From positions 1 through 64,000 of the forward strand of contig CAZJUJ010000003.1 in NCBI GenBank assembly GCA_964549135.1: a stretch of DNA of 64,000 nucleotides, written 5' to 3'. Source of the stretch: RUG563 sp964549135. GTDB taxonomy: Bacteria > Bacillota > Clostridia > Christensenellales > Aristaeellaceae. This document shows, piece after piece, positions 34,925 to 43,460 of the stretch. Made by a program: the position numbers and the translations under genes. Under the pieces are notes generated by a model. It saw nothing but the letters and a program-made list of their open reading frames with translations, searched no databases and was not told where the DNA came from. Within the stretch, counting starts at the first letter, position 1; each line of letters starts with the position of its first letter.

Positions 34925-35731
34925 ATGCGTTTGGGCGTCATCGGATGCGGAAACATGGGCGGCGCGATGCTGCGGAAGCTATTGGCTGCCGGGCGGTTTG
35001 CCCCGGATGAGGTGATTGCAGCGGATAAAAACGGCGCGCTGCTGGAACGCCTGAAAAATGAACTGCACATTCATCCCGCCGCCAGCAATCGGGAGGCGGC
35101 GCAGGCGGATGTGCTTCTGCTGGCCGTCAAGCCCCAGTATCTCAGCGGCGTGCTATCGGAAATCGCCGATTCTATGAACCCAAATGCGCTGGTGATTTCC
35201 ATCGTGCTGGGCTATTCCCTGAAAAGGCTGGGGCGCGAAATGAAAAACGAGCAGCTGCATCTGATCCGCGTGATGCCCAATACCCCGGCACTGGTAGGGG
35301 AGGGCGTGATGGCGGCCTGCCGCGGGGCGCATGTGACGGATGCGGAATGGGCGTATGCCCTTTCCCTCCTTTCCTGCATGGGCCTTGCGGAGGAAATCCC
35401 CGAAAGCCTGATTGACGCCGTCACCGGGGTCAGCGGCAGCTCGCCCGCCTTTATGTTTCTGTTTCTGGAGGCGCTTTCCGATGCCGGTGTCCGCGCCGGG
35501 CTTTCCCGGGATACTGCCCTGCGCTTTGCGGCCCAGACCATGCTGGGCAGCGCCCGGATGGCCCTGGAAACGGGCAGGCATCCCGGCCAGCTTAAGGACA
35601 TGGTCACTTCGCCTGCAGGCTCCACCATCGAAGGCGTTGCTTCGCTTGAGAAAAATGCCTTTCGGGGCGCTGTCATTGAGGCCACGGAGGCCGTTATCCG
35701 CCGCGCCCGGGAATTTGGCCGGGAGGAATGA
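34925..35731 (+). CDS. proC: Pyrroline-5-carboxylate reductase
   Basis: A 268-residue NAD(P)H enzyme for the last step of proline synthesis. The Rossmann motif GVIGCGNMGGAML begins at residue 4. RVMPNTPALVGEG and the C-terminal signature DMVTSPAGSTIEGVASLEK are the family's catalytic and dimer regions. AGGGAGGAAAAACATC precedes the ATG. It is monocistronic, with its own promoter and terminator. Confidence 0.96.
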   Translation: MRLGVIGCGNMGGAMLRKLLAAGRFAPDEVIAADKNGALLERLKNELHIHPAASNREAAQADVLLLAVKPQYLSGVLSEIADSMNPNALVISIVLGYSLKRLGREMKNEQLHLIRVMPNTPALVGEGVMAACRGAHVTDAEWAYALSLLSCMGLAEEIPESLIDAVTGVSGSSPAFMFLFLEALSDAGVRAGLSRDTALRFAAQTMLGSARMALETGRHPGQLKDMVTSPAGSTIEGVASLEKNAFRGAVIEATEAVIRRAREFGREE

Positions 35732-35749
35732 CCGCATCCATGTATTCAC

Positions 35750-35797
35750 AAAAAAGGCCCTTCGGCATTGCATGAACGCCGAGGGGCCCTTCTCTTT
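35750..35797 (+). terminator. Terminator after proC
   Basis: AAGGCCC-TTCGGC pairs with GCCGA-GGGCCCTT, followed by CTCTTT. Confidence 0.8.
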
Positions 35798-35817
35798 GAC
35801 TGGGCTTTATCGTTTTA

Positions 35818-36693
35818 TCAGATGCGGAACCAGCAGAAGGAGGTGCAGCCGGGCAGATCCCAGATGGTCAGAGGATGGCTGCTTTCATCGATGATGAAGT
35901 AGGAGAAATCATCGATCTGCACGCTTTCCTGATAGGGGGCGCTTTCCAGCGGCACGCCCAGAATGGATACCTGCACGCCGCCATTGGTGGTTTTGCAGTT
36001 GCCGTACAATTCGGGGTTTTCGGCAATCACCTGCTCAAAGATTTCACCGTATACCGGGCTGGGGCCGCAATGGATCACCAGGGGATAATCCAGATAATCC
36101 TGAAGCGCGGGAACCTCCTCCGCCGTAAAGCCGTAATCGGCCAGGGTGCCGATATACATCATGATATGCCGCGCGCCATGCTTGCCCACCAAGAGATCGC
36201 CCACGATCAGATGATCCTTTAATTCATTGTAGGGAGGCATTTCGTGGCCCTCGCGGTGATTATAGATATGATTGCCGTTGCGCTCATACTCATATTTCAG
36301 GATCATATTGGAAAGGGAATCATGGGCGGGATAGCCCGCCTGGGCATAGATCCACTGGGTGTAGCCGGAGCAATCCAGGCCGTAGATGTAGACGGAATTC
36401 TTCCGATAGAATTTGGTGGTCTCCCAGCACTTGCGCTTGGCATAATTGGGATACTGGGAAAGGAAAAGCTCATCGCCCTTGCCGCCGAACATATAGGGCA
36501 CGCCATGCTCAAACATGGCCTCCACATTGGCGCCGGTGATTTCATTATAGCGGCGGAGGAAAATATTATCCGCCTCGATCAGGGAAAACGCGGCGTCCAG
36601 CAGGGGAGAGCGCTCCACCTCCGCCAGGGCAGGCACGGAAAAAGCGCCCAGCAGCGTCATAGCAGCCAACAGGCAAACCAGAAATTTCTTCAT
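35818..36693 (-). CDS. Secreted NlpC/P60-like cysteine peptidase
   Basis: A 291-residue exported protein. The signal peptide (1-24) ends PALA. A probable NlpC/P60 papain-like fold follows, with C108 in IYGLDCSGYTQWIY, H176 in GARHIMMYIG and a third polar residue, H208. Such enzymes cut peptide bridges of peptidoglycan between D-glutamate and the diamino acid. There is an insertion of about 50 residues between the Cys and His blocks. The start at 36693 gives a proper signal sequence. No SH3 or LysM wall-binding domain is seen. Confidence 0.85.
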   Translation of the reverse strand: MKKFLVCLLAAMTLLGAFSVPALAEVERSPLLDAAFSLIEADNIFLRRYNEITGANVEAMFEHGVPYMFGGKGDELFLSQYPNYAKRKCWETTKFYRKNSVYIYGLDCSGYTQWIYAQAGYPAHDSLSNMILKYEYERNGNHIYNHREGHEMPPYNELKDHLIVGDLLVGKHGARHIMMYIGTLADYGFTAEEVPALQDYLDYPLVIHCGPSPVYGEIFEQVIAENPELYGNCKTTNGGVQVSILGVPLESAPYQESVQIDDFSYFIIDESSHPLTIWDLPGCTSFCWFRI

Positions 36694-36751
36694 ACGAAAA
36701 TCCGCCCTTTCTTTGCCTGCATTTGCATCAGGCATTGGATAAATCAAATCA

Positions 36752-36779
36752 ATTATACAGGAAACGCCGCGTTTGTCAA
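36752..36779 (-). promoter_or_regulatory. Promoter for the NlpC/P60-like gene
   Basis: Minus-strand TTGACA (36774-36779), 16-bp spacer, TATAAT (36752-36757). Confidence 0.7.
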
Positions 36780-36841
36780 TGGACGGAAATGAATTTGCCA
36801 GATCTTTCCTGAAAAAGGCGGCGGTTTTCCGTTTCTTTTCC

Positions 36842-36870
36842 TTTACTTTGGCGCAGGTTGGTGGTATAGT
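36842..36870 (+). promoter_or_regulatory. Promoter for the SulP gene
   Basis: TTTACT (36842-36847), 17-bp spacer, TATAGT (36865-36870), 42 bp before the start codon. Confidence 0.6.
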
Positions 36871-36912
36871 AGTAGCCGTTCGTCTTTTTACAAACTGGAG
36901 GGGGAAAGAAAA

Positions 36913-38466
36913 ATGAAACCGGAATTATTCCTGAGCCTAAAGCATTATGACAAAAAGAATCTGCCCAGCGATCTTCTGGCGGGCCTGATGGTGGCCATCA
37001 TCGCCCTGCCGCTTTCCATCGCCCTGGGGCTTCAATCGGGCGCTACGCTGCAGACCGGCATCATGACCGCCATCGTGGCCGGCTTTTTCATCAGCCTTCT
37101 GGGCGGCAGCCGCTATCAGATCGGCGGGCCCACGGCGGCCTTTGTGGTGATTATTCTTGGCTATCTTCAGGATCCCGCCATCGGGGCAACCGGCCTGGCC
37201 CTTGCCTCTATCGCCGCCGGGGTGCTGCTGATTCTGCTGGGGCTTCTCAGGGCCGGCGGACTGGTGCGGTATATTCCCTATCCCATTGTGATTGGCTTTA
37301 CCACTGGCATCGGCATTACGCTTCTGACCGGGCAAATCAAGGATCTGATGGGCCTTACCCTGCCCGATGGGGTGGGCGGCGATTTCCTTTCCAAGATTTC
37401 CGCCTGCATAAGCAACGCCTCCACCCTGAATATCTGGACGCTGCTCATTGGGGCCGTTACCATTGCGCTGATCTATCTGATTCCCAAAATCAATAAGAAA
37501 TTGCCCGCGGCCTTCTGTGCCATTATCATTGCCACGCTGCTTACCCTGCTGATTGATGCGCTTACGGGCGGAAGATCCGGCATTGCCACCATTGGCTCCA
37601 CCTATGGCGAAGTAAAGGCGGAATTCCATCTGATGGATCTGAGCGGCCTTACCCAGGTACAGGCAGGAAAGCTGATTCTGCCCGCCGTCATTATTGCCTT
37701 TCTCTGCGCCATTGAAAGTCTGCTTTCCGCCACCGTGGCCGACGGCATGACGGGCAGCGAGCATAACCCCAATCAGGAATTGATCGGTCAGGGCGCAGCC
37801 AATATCGCCTCGGCGTGCCTGGGCGGTCTGCCCGCCACCGGCGCCATTGCCCGTACCGCCGCCGGGATCAATAACGGCGCAAAATCGCCCCTGACCGGCA
37901 TTTTCCACGCCCTGTTCCTGCTGGTAATGTATGTGGTGCTGATGCCCGTCATGCGCTTTATCCCCCTGACCGGCCTGGCAGCCATTCTCATCACGGTTTC
38001 TATTCACATGGCCAATTTCCCCGTTTTCCTGCGGCTTGCCCGCTTTGGCATCCGGGACAGCATCGTGCTGATTGCCGCTTGCCTGCTGACCGTCTTTATG
38101 GATCTGACCTACGGGGTCATCGGCGGCTTTATTCTCTGCTGCCTGATGAATATCCCCAATCTGACAAACCCGGCCAGAATCGTATCGGATGAGGAAAAGG
38201 ACGGAGAGCTGATCGCACGGGTGGAGGGCCGCATCTGCTTTATCAGCGTGAATCGTTTGGTCGATTATATTGGGAAAAAGGCCGAAAACTATGACAGGCT
38301 TACGCTGGAGCTTTCTGCTGTGAGCCGCATTGACGTAACCGCTGCCGAGCGCCTTTCCAAACTGGATAAAAAGCTGGCGCGGAAGGGGAAAAGCCTTTCC
38401 TTCCTGCATCCTGCCCAGGCCGTGCAGGGCCGCTATGACCGCTTCGTCCGGGAAATTCTCAAATAA
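36913..38466 (+). CDS. SulP family inorganic anion transporter
   Basis: A 517-residue plasma-membrane transporter for anions such as sulfate or bicarbonate. The membrane part (about 1-410) has the SulP start DLLAGLMVAIIALPLSIALG and the conserved MTGSEHNPNQELIGQGAANI region. A cytosolic STAS domain (about 425-517; ISVNRLVDYIGKKAENYDRL) ends the protein. Full length for the family. GGAGGGGGAAAGAAAA precedes the ATG. The transported ion cannot be fixed from the sequence. Confidence 0.94.
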   Translation: MKPELFLSLKHYDKKNLPSDLLAGLMVAIIALPLSIALGLQSGATLQTGIMTAIVAGFFISLLGGSRYQIGGPTAAFVVIILGYLQDPAIGATGLALASIAAGVLLILLGLLRAGGLVRYIPYPIVIGFTTGIGITLLTGQIKDLMGLTLPDGVGGDFLSKISACISNASTLNIWTLLIGAVTIALIYLIPKINKKLPAAFCAIIIATLLTLLIDALTGGRSGIATIGSTYGEVKAEFHLMDLSGLTQVQAGKLILPAVIIAFLCAIESLLSATVADGMTGSEHNPNQELIGQGAANIASACLGGLPATGAIARTAAGINNGAKSPLTGIFHALFLLVMYVVLMPVMRFIPLTGLAAILITVSIHMANFPVFLRLARFGIRDSIVLIAACLLTVFMDLTYGVIGGFILCCLMNIPNLTNPARIVSDEEKDGELIARVEGRICFISVNRLVDYIGKKAENYDRLTLELSAVSRIDVTAAERLSKLDKKLARKGKSLSFLHPAQAVQGRYDRFVREILK

Positions 38467-38489
38467 TTGAATTTTCTTCCGGGCAGGAT

Positions 38490-38518
38490 TTGACGGATAG
38501 GCAAATACATGCTATAAT
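38490..38518 (+). promoter_or_regulatory. Promoter for the yebC-type gene
   Basis: TTGACG (38490-38495), 17-bp spacer, TATAAT (38513-38518). Confidence 0.75.
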
Positions 38519-38563
38519 GAATCGTTCATAATATGCATTGATCCTATTAGGAGGGATTTTCAA

Positions 38564-39310
38564 ATGTCTGGACACTCCAAATGGCACAATATTCAAGCGA
38601 AAAAGGGCAAGACGGACGCGGCACGCGGCAAGATCTTTACCAAGATCGGCCGTGAAATCGCCATCGCCGTGCGCGAGGGCGGCGCAAACCCCGAATCCAA
38701 TGGCAAGCTCAGGGATATCATTGCCAAGGCCAAGGCCAATAACATGCCCAATGATAATATCAAGCGCTCCATCAGCAAGGCTGCGGGCGAAGGCTCCGGC
38801 GCCGTATATGAGGAAATGACCTATGAAGGCTATGCCCCCGGCGGCGTGGCCATCATCTGCCAGATCGTAACCGATAACCGCAACCGCACCTCCAGCGATG
38901 TGCGCCACATCTTTGATAAGAATGGCGGCTCTCTGGGCACCCCCGGCTCCGTCAGCTACATGTTTGACAGCAAGGGCGTAATCGTAATCGAGCGGGAGCC
39001 CGGCATGGATGAGGATGAAATGATGATGACCGCGCTGGATGCCGGCGCGGAGGATATGAAGGCTGAAGAGGATGTATTTGAGATTTACACCGCTCCCGCC
39101 GATTTCTCCGCCGTCCGTGAGGGGCTGGAAAAGGCGGGCTATGCCTTCCTTTCCGCCGATCAGCAGATGGTGCCCCAGAATACCATCGCGGTGGATGATC
39201 CCGATACCGTCGCCAAGATTCAGAAGCTGCTGGATATGCTGGATGACAATGACGATGTGACCGAGGTCTATCATAACGCCGAGCTTCCCGAGGAAGAGGA
39301 AGAAGAATAA
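38564..39310 (+). CDS. YebC/PmpR family protein
   Basis: A 248-residue protein with the unmistakable YebC start MSGHSKWHNIQAKKGKTDAA. The family was described as transcription regulators (PmpR); work on related proteins also shows a role at ribosomes stalled on proline runs. Three domains cover the length, and a very acidic tail (PEEEEEE-like) closes it. TAGGAGGGATTTTCAA precedes the ATG. In many bacteria yebC lies near ruvC; here its neighbours are SulP and a secreted peptidase. Confidence 0.96.
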   Translation: MSGHSKWHNIQAKKGKTDAARGKIFTKIGREIAIAVREGGANPESNGKLRDIIAKAKANNMPNDNIKRSISKAAGEGSGAVYEEMTYEGYAPGGVAIICQIVTDNRNRTSSDVRHIFDKNGGSLGTPGSVSYMFDSKGVIVIEREPGMDEDEMMMTALDAGAEDMKAEEDVFEIYTAPADFSAVREGLEKAGYAFLSADQQMVPQNTIAVDDPDTVAKIQKLLDMLDDNDDVTEVYHNAELPEEEEEE

Positions 39311-39345
39311 TTCTCATTCGCTTTTCAGGCGGGATAGGAAGAAAC

Positions 39346-40221
39346 ATGCGCGCTTTTTTCAATCGTTTAACGCTGCTGATTGCATGCTGCGTTTTCCTGT
39401 TTGGAAACGCGCATGTTTCTTTTGCGGATAATCTGACGCTAATGGAGGCGTATTTTTCCGGGGAAGAGGGCTATTCCGGCATGGTAGAGGTGCCCGGCAA
39501 GGGAAAAATGCGCTATTATGCCCAGAATGATCCCCTGTGGGGCGCGCTTGCCTATGAAAAGGCCGATACCGATTCCCGCAGGCCCTTTCGGGATTCCGGC
39601 TGCAGCCCCTCTGCCGCTGCCATGGCGGTAGCCGCCCTGGTTCCGGAAACGGAATTATCCCGCATCAGCGATTATGCCAAGCGGCCCTATTCCCTGTGTA
39701 CCTGTTCGCTGAATAAGGAGCGCTGCAATAAGCGGCATAGCCGCTATCTGCTCACCTCGGATCGGGATTTTGCCCGCTTTCTGCCCCTGGTATTCGGCGA
39801 TTTTGCTACGGGGAATAATACCTTTGGCGTATATAGCCGGGCTGTTTCCGCCGGAACGGGCACGGGATATCTGCAGCCGATTGCAAGGCTTTACGGGCTG
39901 TCGCTTTCCTTTACCCCCGATTATGATGAGGCCCTGGCCGCCATGGATCGCGGGGCGGCGGTGGCGGCGCTGGCCGGGCGCGGCGGCGTGTTTACGGATA
40001 CGGGGCATTATGTGTTTCTGGCCCATTATGACGCGGAGCGGCTGTATGTGCTGGATCCGCTGCTGCGGGAGGTTTACAAAACCAATGCCAGCAGCAGGCT
40101 GGAAATTCTGCAGCCCGGGCTGGTGGCGCTGACGCACAAAAATGTATCCTATGTCCGCTTCAGCAATTTTCTGATTTTTGAGCGTCTGCCTCAGCAGGCG
40201 GATGAAGACGGCCTGGAGTAA
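39346..40221 (+). CDS. Secreted C39-like (papain-fold) peptidase
   Basis: A 291-residue exported protein with a signal peptide (1-27, ending SFA). The C39_2-like fold is suggested by MRYYAQNDPLWGALAY, the catalytic C86 in DSGCSPSAAAMAV, H221 in TDTGHYVFLAHYD and D237 in LYVLDPLLREVY. A Cys-rich loop (CTCSLNKERC) is inserted at about 118-127. It would cut peptides outside the cell; the target is unknown. It starts 35 nt after the yebC-type gene and probably shares its transcript. Confidence 0.8.
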   Translation: MRAFFNRLTLLIACCVFLFGNAHVSFADNLTLMEAYFSGEEGYSGMVEVPGKGKMRYYAQNDPLWGALAYEKADTDSRRPFRDSGCSPSAAAMAVAALVPETELSRISDYAKRPYSLCTCSLNKERCNKRHSRYLLTSDRDFARFLPLVFGDFATGNNTFGVYSRAVSAGTGTGYLQPIARLYGLSLSFTPDYDEALAAMDRGAAVAALAGRGGVFTDTGHYVFLAHYDAERLYVLDPLLREVYKTNASSRLEILQPGLVALTHKNVSYVRFSNFLIFERLPQQADEDGLE

Positions 40222-40230
40222 TCCCGGCCG

Positions 40231-41130
40231 TTATTTTTTTGCATGCCGGGGAATGCCAGCCTGGCCCATGCAGTCTCGCAGCCTTGCCTCCGGGCATCTA
40301 AGCAGCGCCGCGCAGTATTCGTTTTCATCCAGTACGCCAAGGGGCCTGAGCCCGTCCTCCGAAAGCACCACCAGCAGATGATATTCCCCTGCGCTCATTC
40401 GCCCAAGAACGGCGCGCACCGGCGTGCTTTCCCCGGCTGCCAGCATTTCCATCGGCAGGATGTCTCTCTGATCCAGCCGCTGCCGCCGGGAAATCAGCGC
40501 CGTTACATACCGGGCCGTTCCCTGCCTGCTTTCCAGGGATGCAGCGTAAAGCAGATACATCCCCGCAAAGGCCGGGGAAAAATTGATCTGCCCCTGAAAG
40601 GCAAGAAAAATGGAAAGCAGGCAAAGCAGCACGCCCAGCACGCTTCCCGCCAGCGTAAGCATTTTCGTCGCCCGGGAATAGGGGAGAAGGGCATGCAGCG
40701 CCGCCCGCAGCATCCGCCCGCCGTCCAGCGGCAGCGCGGGGAGCAGATTGAGCAAAAGCAGCAGCAGATTGCTTCTGGCAAAAGCGGCGGAAAAAGCCAT
40801 GCCGGCAGAGGAATGCCCTGCCAGCCAAATGGACAGGGCGCAGCCAAGCAAACTGAATAATGGGCCCGCCGCAGCCAGCAGAAAGGCAGAAAGCGGGGGA
40901 GAATGCTCCATATTTTCAATGGCAATCACGCCGCCATAGGGGGTGATTTCAATGCTTTCCACCCGCAGCCCGATGCATTTTGCCATGAGAATATGGCCGC
41001 TTTCATGCAAAAGCAGCGCAAGCAGGGCAGGAATGAGCCGCGCCCCCGCGCCGGTAAAGCAGGTAATCAGCCAGAGCAGGGGCAGCACCCCGTGAATTTT
41101 CAGCAGCGTGCCCCGGATGCGGAGGCTCAC
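40231..41130 (-). CDS. Site-2 metalloprotease, SpoIVFB-like (M50)
   Basis: A 299-residue intramembrane zinc protease. The zinc site is H42-E43-x-x-H46 in LLLHESGHILMAK, with the third ligand D136 in PALPLDGGRML. A C-terminal CBS-like region (about 215-290; GRMSAGEYHLLVVLSEDGLR) matches SpoIVFB, which cleaves pro-sigma-K in the mother cell during sporulation. It starts with GTG and overlaps the upstream SpoIVFA-like gene (GTGA). The pairing with an M23-like partner supports the sporulation role. Confidence 0.88.
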   Translation of the reverse strand: MSLRIRGTLLKIHGVLPLLWLITCFTGAGARLIPALLALLLHESGHILMAKCIGLRVESIEITPYGGVIAIENMEHSPPLSAFLLAAAGPLFSLLGCALSIWLAGHSSAGMAFSAAFARSNLLLLLLNLLPALPLDGGRMLRAALHALLPYSRATKMLTLAGSVLGVLLCLLSIFLAFQGQINFSPAFAGMYLLYAASLESRQGTARYVTALISRRQRLDQRDILPMEMLAAGESTPVRAVLGRMSAGEYHLLVVLSEDGLRPLGVLDENEYCAALLRCPEARLRDCMGQAGIPRHAKK

Positions 41131-41801
41131 AGCCCTGCCTCGCTGCGCGGGGCCATCACCCCGCTGGGATCAATGGGCAGGCCGTTTCTTCTCACCTCTA
41201 TCAGCACCTGCCCCTGGGCGTCCCCGGCGCCGATGCAGCTTTTTTCCGTCACCTGATCCCCTTCCCGGACATAGACCTCCCGCAGCGCATAGCAGATGAT
41301 TTCAAGCCCGTCCTGCCCGCGGATCCTTACGATTTTTTCCTCATCATTTCCGTGGGCCAGGCTCATGACCTGCCCGGAAAGCGGCGCATAGATTCTGCCG
41401 TCCCCGGCGCTTTCATAGCCAAGATACGGCTCTTTTGCATTCCAGGCATGGGAAAGGCTGCCGCTGCAGGGGGCGGTCAGCAGCCCCGCCGCATCGCCTT
41501 CAAAGAAAACCGCCATGCTTTCGGGAAAAAAGCGGCTGACGAAGCTGATTTTTCCCAGGCCATCCCCCCAGCTCTGATCGATGATATTCTGTACGCCCGT
41601 AAGCACGGTTTCGCCGCTGGGCAATTGGGCATTGCGCACGGCGACAATGGTCAGCATGAGCATTCCCGAAAGCGCCAGATTGCGGGATAGCCGCTCCCGC
41701 CAGGAATAGGCCTGCTTTTCCGGCAGATAATGGAGCAGCGGCTCTTTGCTCTCCGTTTCGTTCTGCCTTATTTCTGTGTCCTCCATCATCCGCTTGATCA
41801 T
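41127..41801 (-). CDS. SpoIVFA-like membrane protein with M23 domain
   Basis: A 224-residue protein. A basic and acidic cytosolic N-terminus is followed by one membrane helix (about 45-62, LALSGMLMLTIVAVRNAQLP) and an outside domain. The C-terminal ~90 residues form an LytM/M23 fold (GDGRIYAPLSGQVMSLAHGN, LIEVRRNGLPIDPSGVM) that lacks the full HxxxD/HxH zinc set, so it is probably non-catalytic. SpoIVFA holds SpoIVFB in check until the signal from the forespore arrives. The start at 41801 (MIKRMMED) follows GGGAGGG. Confidence 0.8.
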   Translation of the reverse strand: MIKRMMEDTEIRQNETESKEPLLHYLPEKQAYSWRERLSRNLALSGMLMLTIVAVRNAQLPSGETVLTGVQNIIDQSWGDGLGKISFVSRFFPESMAVFFEGDAAGLLTAPCSGSLSHAWNAKEPYLGYESAGDGRIYAPLSGQVMSLAHGNDEEKIVRIRGQDGLEIICYALREVYVREGDQVTEKSCIGAGDAQGQVLIEVRRNGLPIDPSGVMAPRSEAGL

Positions 41802-41879
41802 GGGGCAATCCCTCCCTTTCATCCTATGGTATGTGGGGGAAAGGGGCGGCATGATGAAAAAACTTTCTTTCGGCAGCAA

Positions 41880-41908
41880 TTGCTTTTCCATACAAGATAT
41901 GGTATAGT
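41880..41908 (+). promoter_or_regulatory. Promoter for rnhA
   Basis: TTGCTT (41880-41885), 17-bp spacer, TATAGT (41903-41908). The predicted transcript start (about 41915) rules out the ATG at 41912 as start codon. Confidence 0.55.
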
Positions 41909-41947
41909 ATCATGGCAGTTTATCCTGAATGGAGGCTCAAGAAAGCA

Positions 41948-42460
41948 ATGAGCGAGGCTCTCAAGGCAGTTGATATTTTTACGGACGGCGCATGCTCCGG
42001 CAATCCCGGCCCGGGCGGCTGGGCCGCGATTTTGCGTTATGGCCAGCATGAAATGGAAATCAGCGGCAGCATGCCCCAAACCACCAATAATCGCATGGAG
42101 GTTTTTGCCGTCATCAGCGCCCTGGGCAAGCTGAAAACCCGCTGCCGGGTAACGGTGCATTCCGATTCGGCGTATCTGATCAACGCCTTTAATCAGCATT
42201 GGATCGATAACTGGCAGAAGCGCGGCTGGAAAACCAGCGATGGCAAGCCGGTAGAGAATCAGGATCTCTGGCGGCTTTTGCTGCTTACCATTCAGAAAAA
42301 GGGCCATGTGATGACCTTTAACAAGGTCAAGGGCCATGCGGATCACCCGGAGAATATCCGCTGCGATGCCCTGGCGCGGGAGGCCATCCGCCAGTATCTG
42401 TCCCGCAATCCCGATCTGGGCGATCCGGACGAAATAAAGATTGTGCACTCGCAGGAATAA
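41948..42460 (+). CDS. rnhA: Ribonuclease HI
   Basis: A 170-residue RNase H that cuts RNA in RNA:DNA hybrids (Okazaki primers, R-loops). The acidic active site is complete: D13 in IFTDGACSGNPGPGGW, E51 in NNRMEVFAVI, D73 in VHSDSAYLI, and the last Asp in RCDALAREA. I start it at 41948; GGAGG lies 12 nt upstream. The Nudix gene follows about 50 nt downstream. Confidence 0.96.
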   Translation: MSEALKAVDIFTDGACSGNPGPGGWAAILRYGQHEMEISGSMPQTTNNRMEVFAVISALGKLKTRCRVTVHSDSAYLINAFNQHWIDNWQKRGWKTSDGKPVENQDLWRLLLLTIQKKGHVMTFNKVKGHADHPENIRCDALAREAIRQYLSRNPDLGDPDEIKIVHSQE

Positions 42461-42512
42461 AACAGGTTTCCCTATGCCATGAATTCTTGAAATACCGGGG
42501 AGGAAAGCCGGA

Positions 42513-42926
42513 ATGAAGCTGGAAAAATCCTGCGGTGCCGTTGTCTATACTGTACGCAGCGGTGAGCTTCTGTTTCTGCTCGTGCAGGAACGAAGCGGCG
42601 CGTACAGCTTTCCCAAGGGACACATGGAGGGAAACGAAACGGAAATCGAAACGGCGCGGCGGGAGATTTTAGAAGAAACCGGTCTGCGCCCTGCTTTCCG
42701 CCCGGGCTTTCGGGAAACGGATGCATACGATCTGCGGGAAGCGCCAGGCACGCGGAAGCAGGTGGTCTATTTTCTGGCCGAATGCGGAGAGGAAAACGCC
42801 AGCCCCCGACCGGGCGAAATACGGAAAATCGAGCTGCTGCCCTATGATCAGGCCATGCAGCGCTTTTCCTATGAGGGCACAAGACGCGTGCTGACAGCCG
42901 CCTATCACTTCCTGCGCGGCGAATAA
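42513..42926 (+). CDS. Nudix hydrolase
   Basis: A 137-residue hydrolase of nucleoside diphosphate-linked compounds. The Nudix box is complete, beginning GHMEGNETE and ending ARREILEETGL (about residues 37-59). The N-terminus EKSCGAVVYTVRSGELLFLL resembles diadenosine polyphosphate (Ap4A) hydrolases, so Ap4A is a fair guess for the substrate. GAGGAAAGCCGGA precedes the ATG. Confidence 0.93.
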   Translation: MKLEKSCGAVVYTVRSGELLFLLVQERSGAYSFPKGHMEGNETEIETARREILEETGLRPAFRPGFRETDAYDLREAPGTRKQVVYFLAECGEENASPRPGEIRKIELLPYDQAMQRFSYEGTRRVLTAAYHFLRGE

Positions 42927-42956
42927 AGCAGAGCCATCCCTTTGGCTCTGCTTTTT
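42925..42956 (+). terminator. Terminator after the Nudix gene
   Basis: AAGCAGAGCCA pairs with TGGCTCTGCTT across a short loop, followed by TTTT. Confidence 0.9.
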
Positions 42957-43460
42957 GCTTGCCATGAAAAGCCAGGACGCCAGGGGAGAGACGGCATTGC
43001 CTGATCACAGGGGCTTTGCGCCGGTATTCCTTTCGGTTTTGCTACCACGGCCCGAAAGCCCCTTTCGAGGCATAGACGATGAAAAGATCCTGCCAGAAAA
43101 GCAAGAACCGTGCTGCCAAGCAGCCGCAGCGCGAAATCCAGCGGATTGGCGCGCCCGGGGCACGGCTGGCGCGGTATGAGGATATGGTCGCGCTCAATCG
43201 CAATAGGATGATTGGGCGCAGCAAGCGCGGCCCTGTGCGGCTGGTTCATTGTGCGGAAGTGGATTGAACCCCGGCATTAACCATTGAATACCAACCCGGG
43301 AAATAAATGTGCCTTTTTTCAATGGAAAATGGTGCGCTTTATCAGACCCGATGGAAAATGGCGCACGTTATCAATTTGCCTTTCCCATAAAGCAGCTGCA
43401 CGATCTGCGCGTCATATTTGCTCTGGGTACGGCTGGCGCGGATAAAGGGGGTTCCGCGTG
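42957..43460. other. Gene-poor stretch with short direct repeats
   Basis: No credible gene. Short open frames on both strands have no family resemblance and no good ribosome site. A direct repeat ATGGAAAATGG(T/C)GC occurs at about 43321 and 43349. TGGCGCG motifs appear from 43145 onward and grade into the larger array at 43461. Confidence 0.6.

Noticed and set aside
34764..35015. 83-codon frame overlapping the start of proC
   Set aside because: Runs through the proC promoter and ribosome site in another frame; no conserved features.
36937..38409. 490-codon frame antisense to the SulP transporter
   Set aside because: Antisense shadow with Gly/Gln/Asn-rich low-complexity translation.
43079..43267. 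62-codon basic protein frame between the Nudix gene and the ~200-bp array
   Set aside because: No ribosome site, no family resemblance, and it lies in the TGGCGCG-motif zone.
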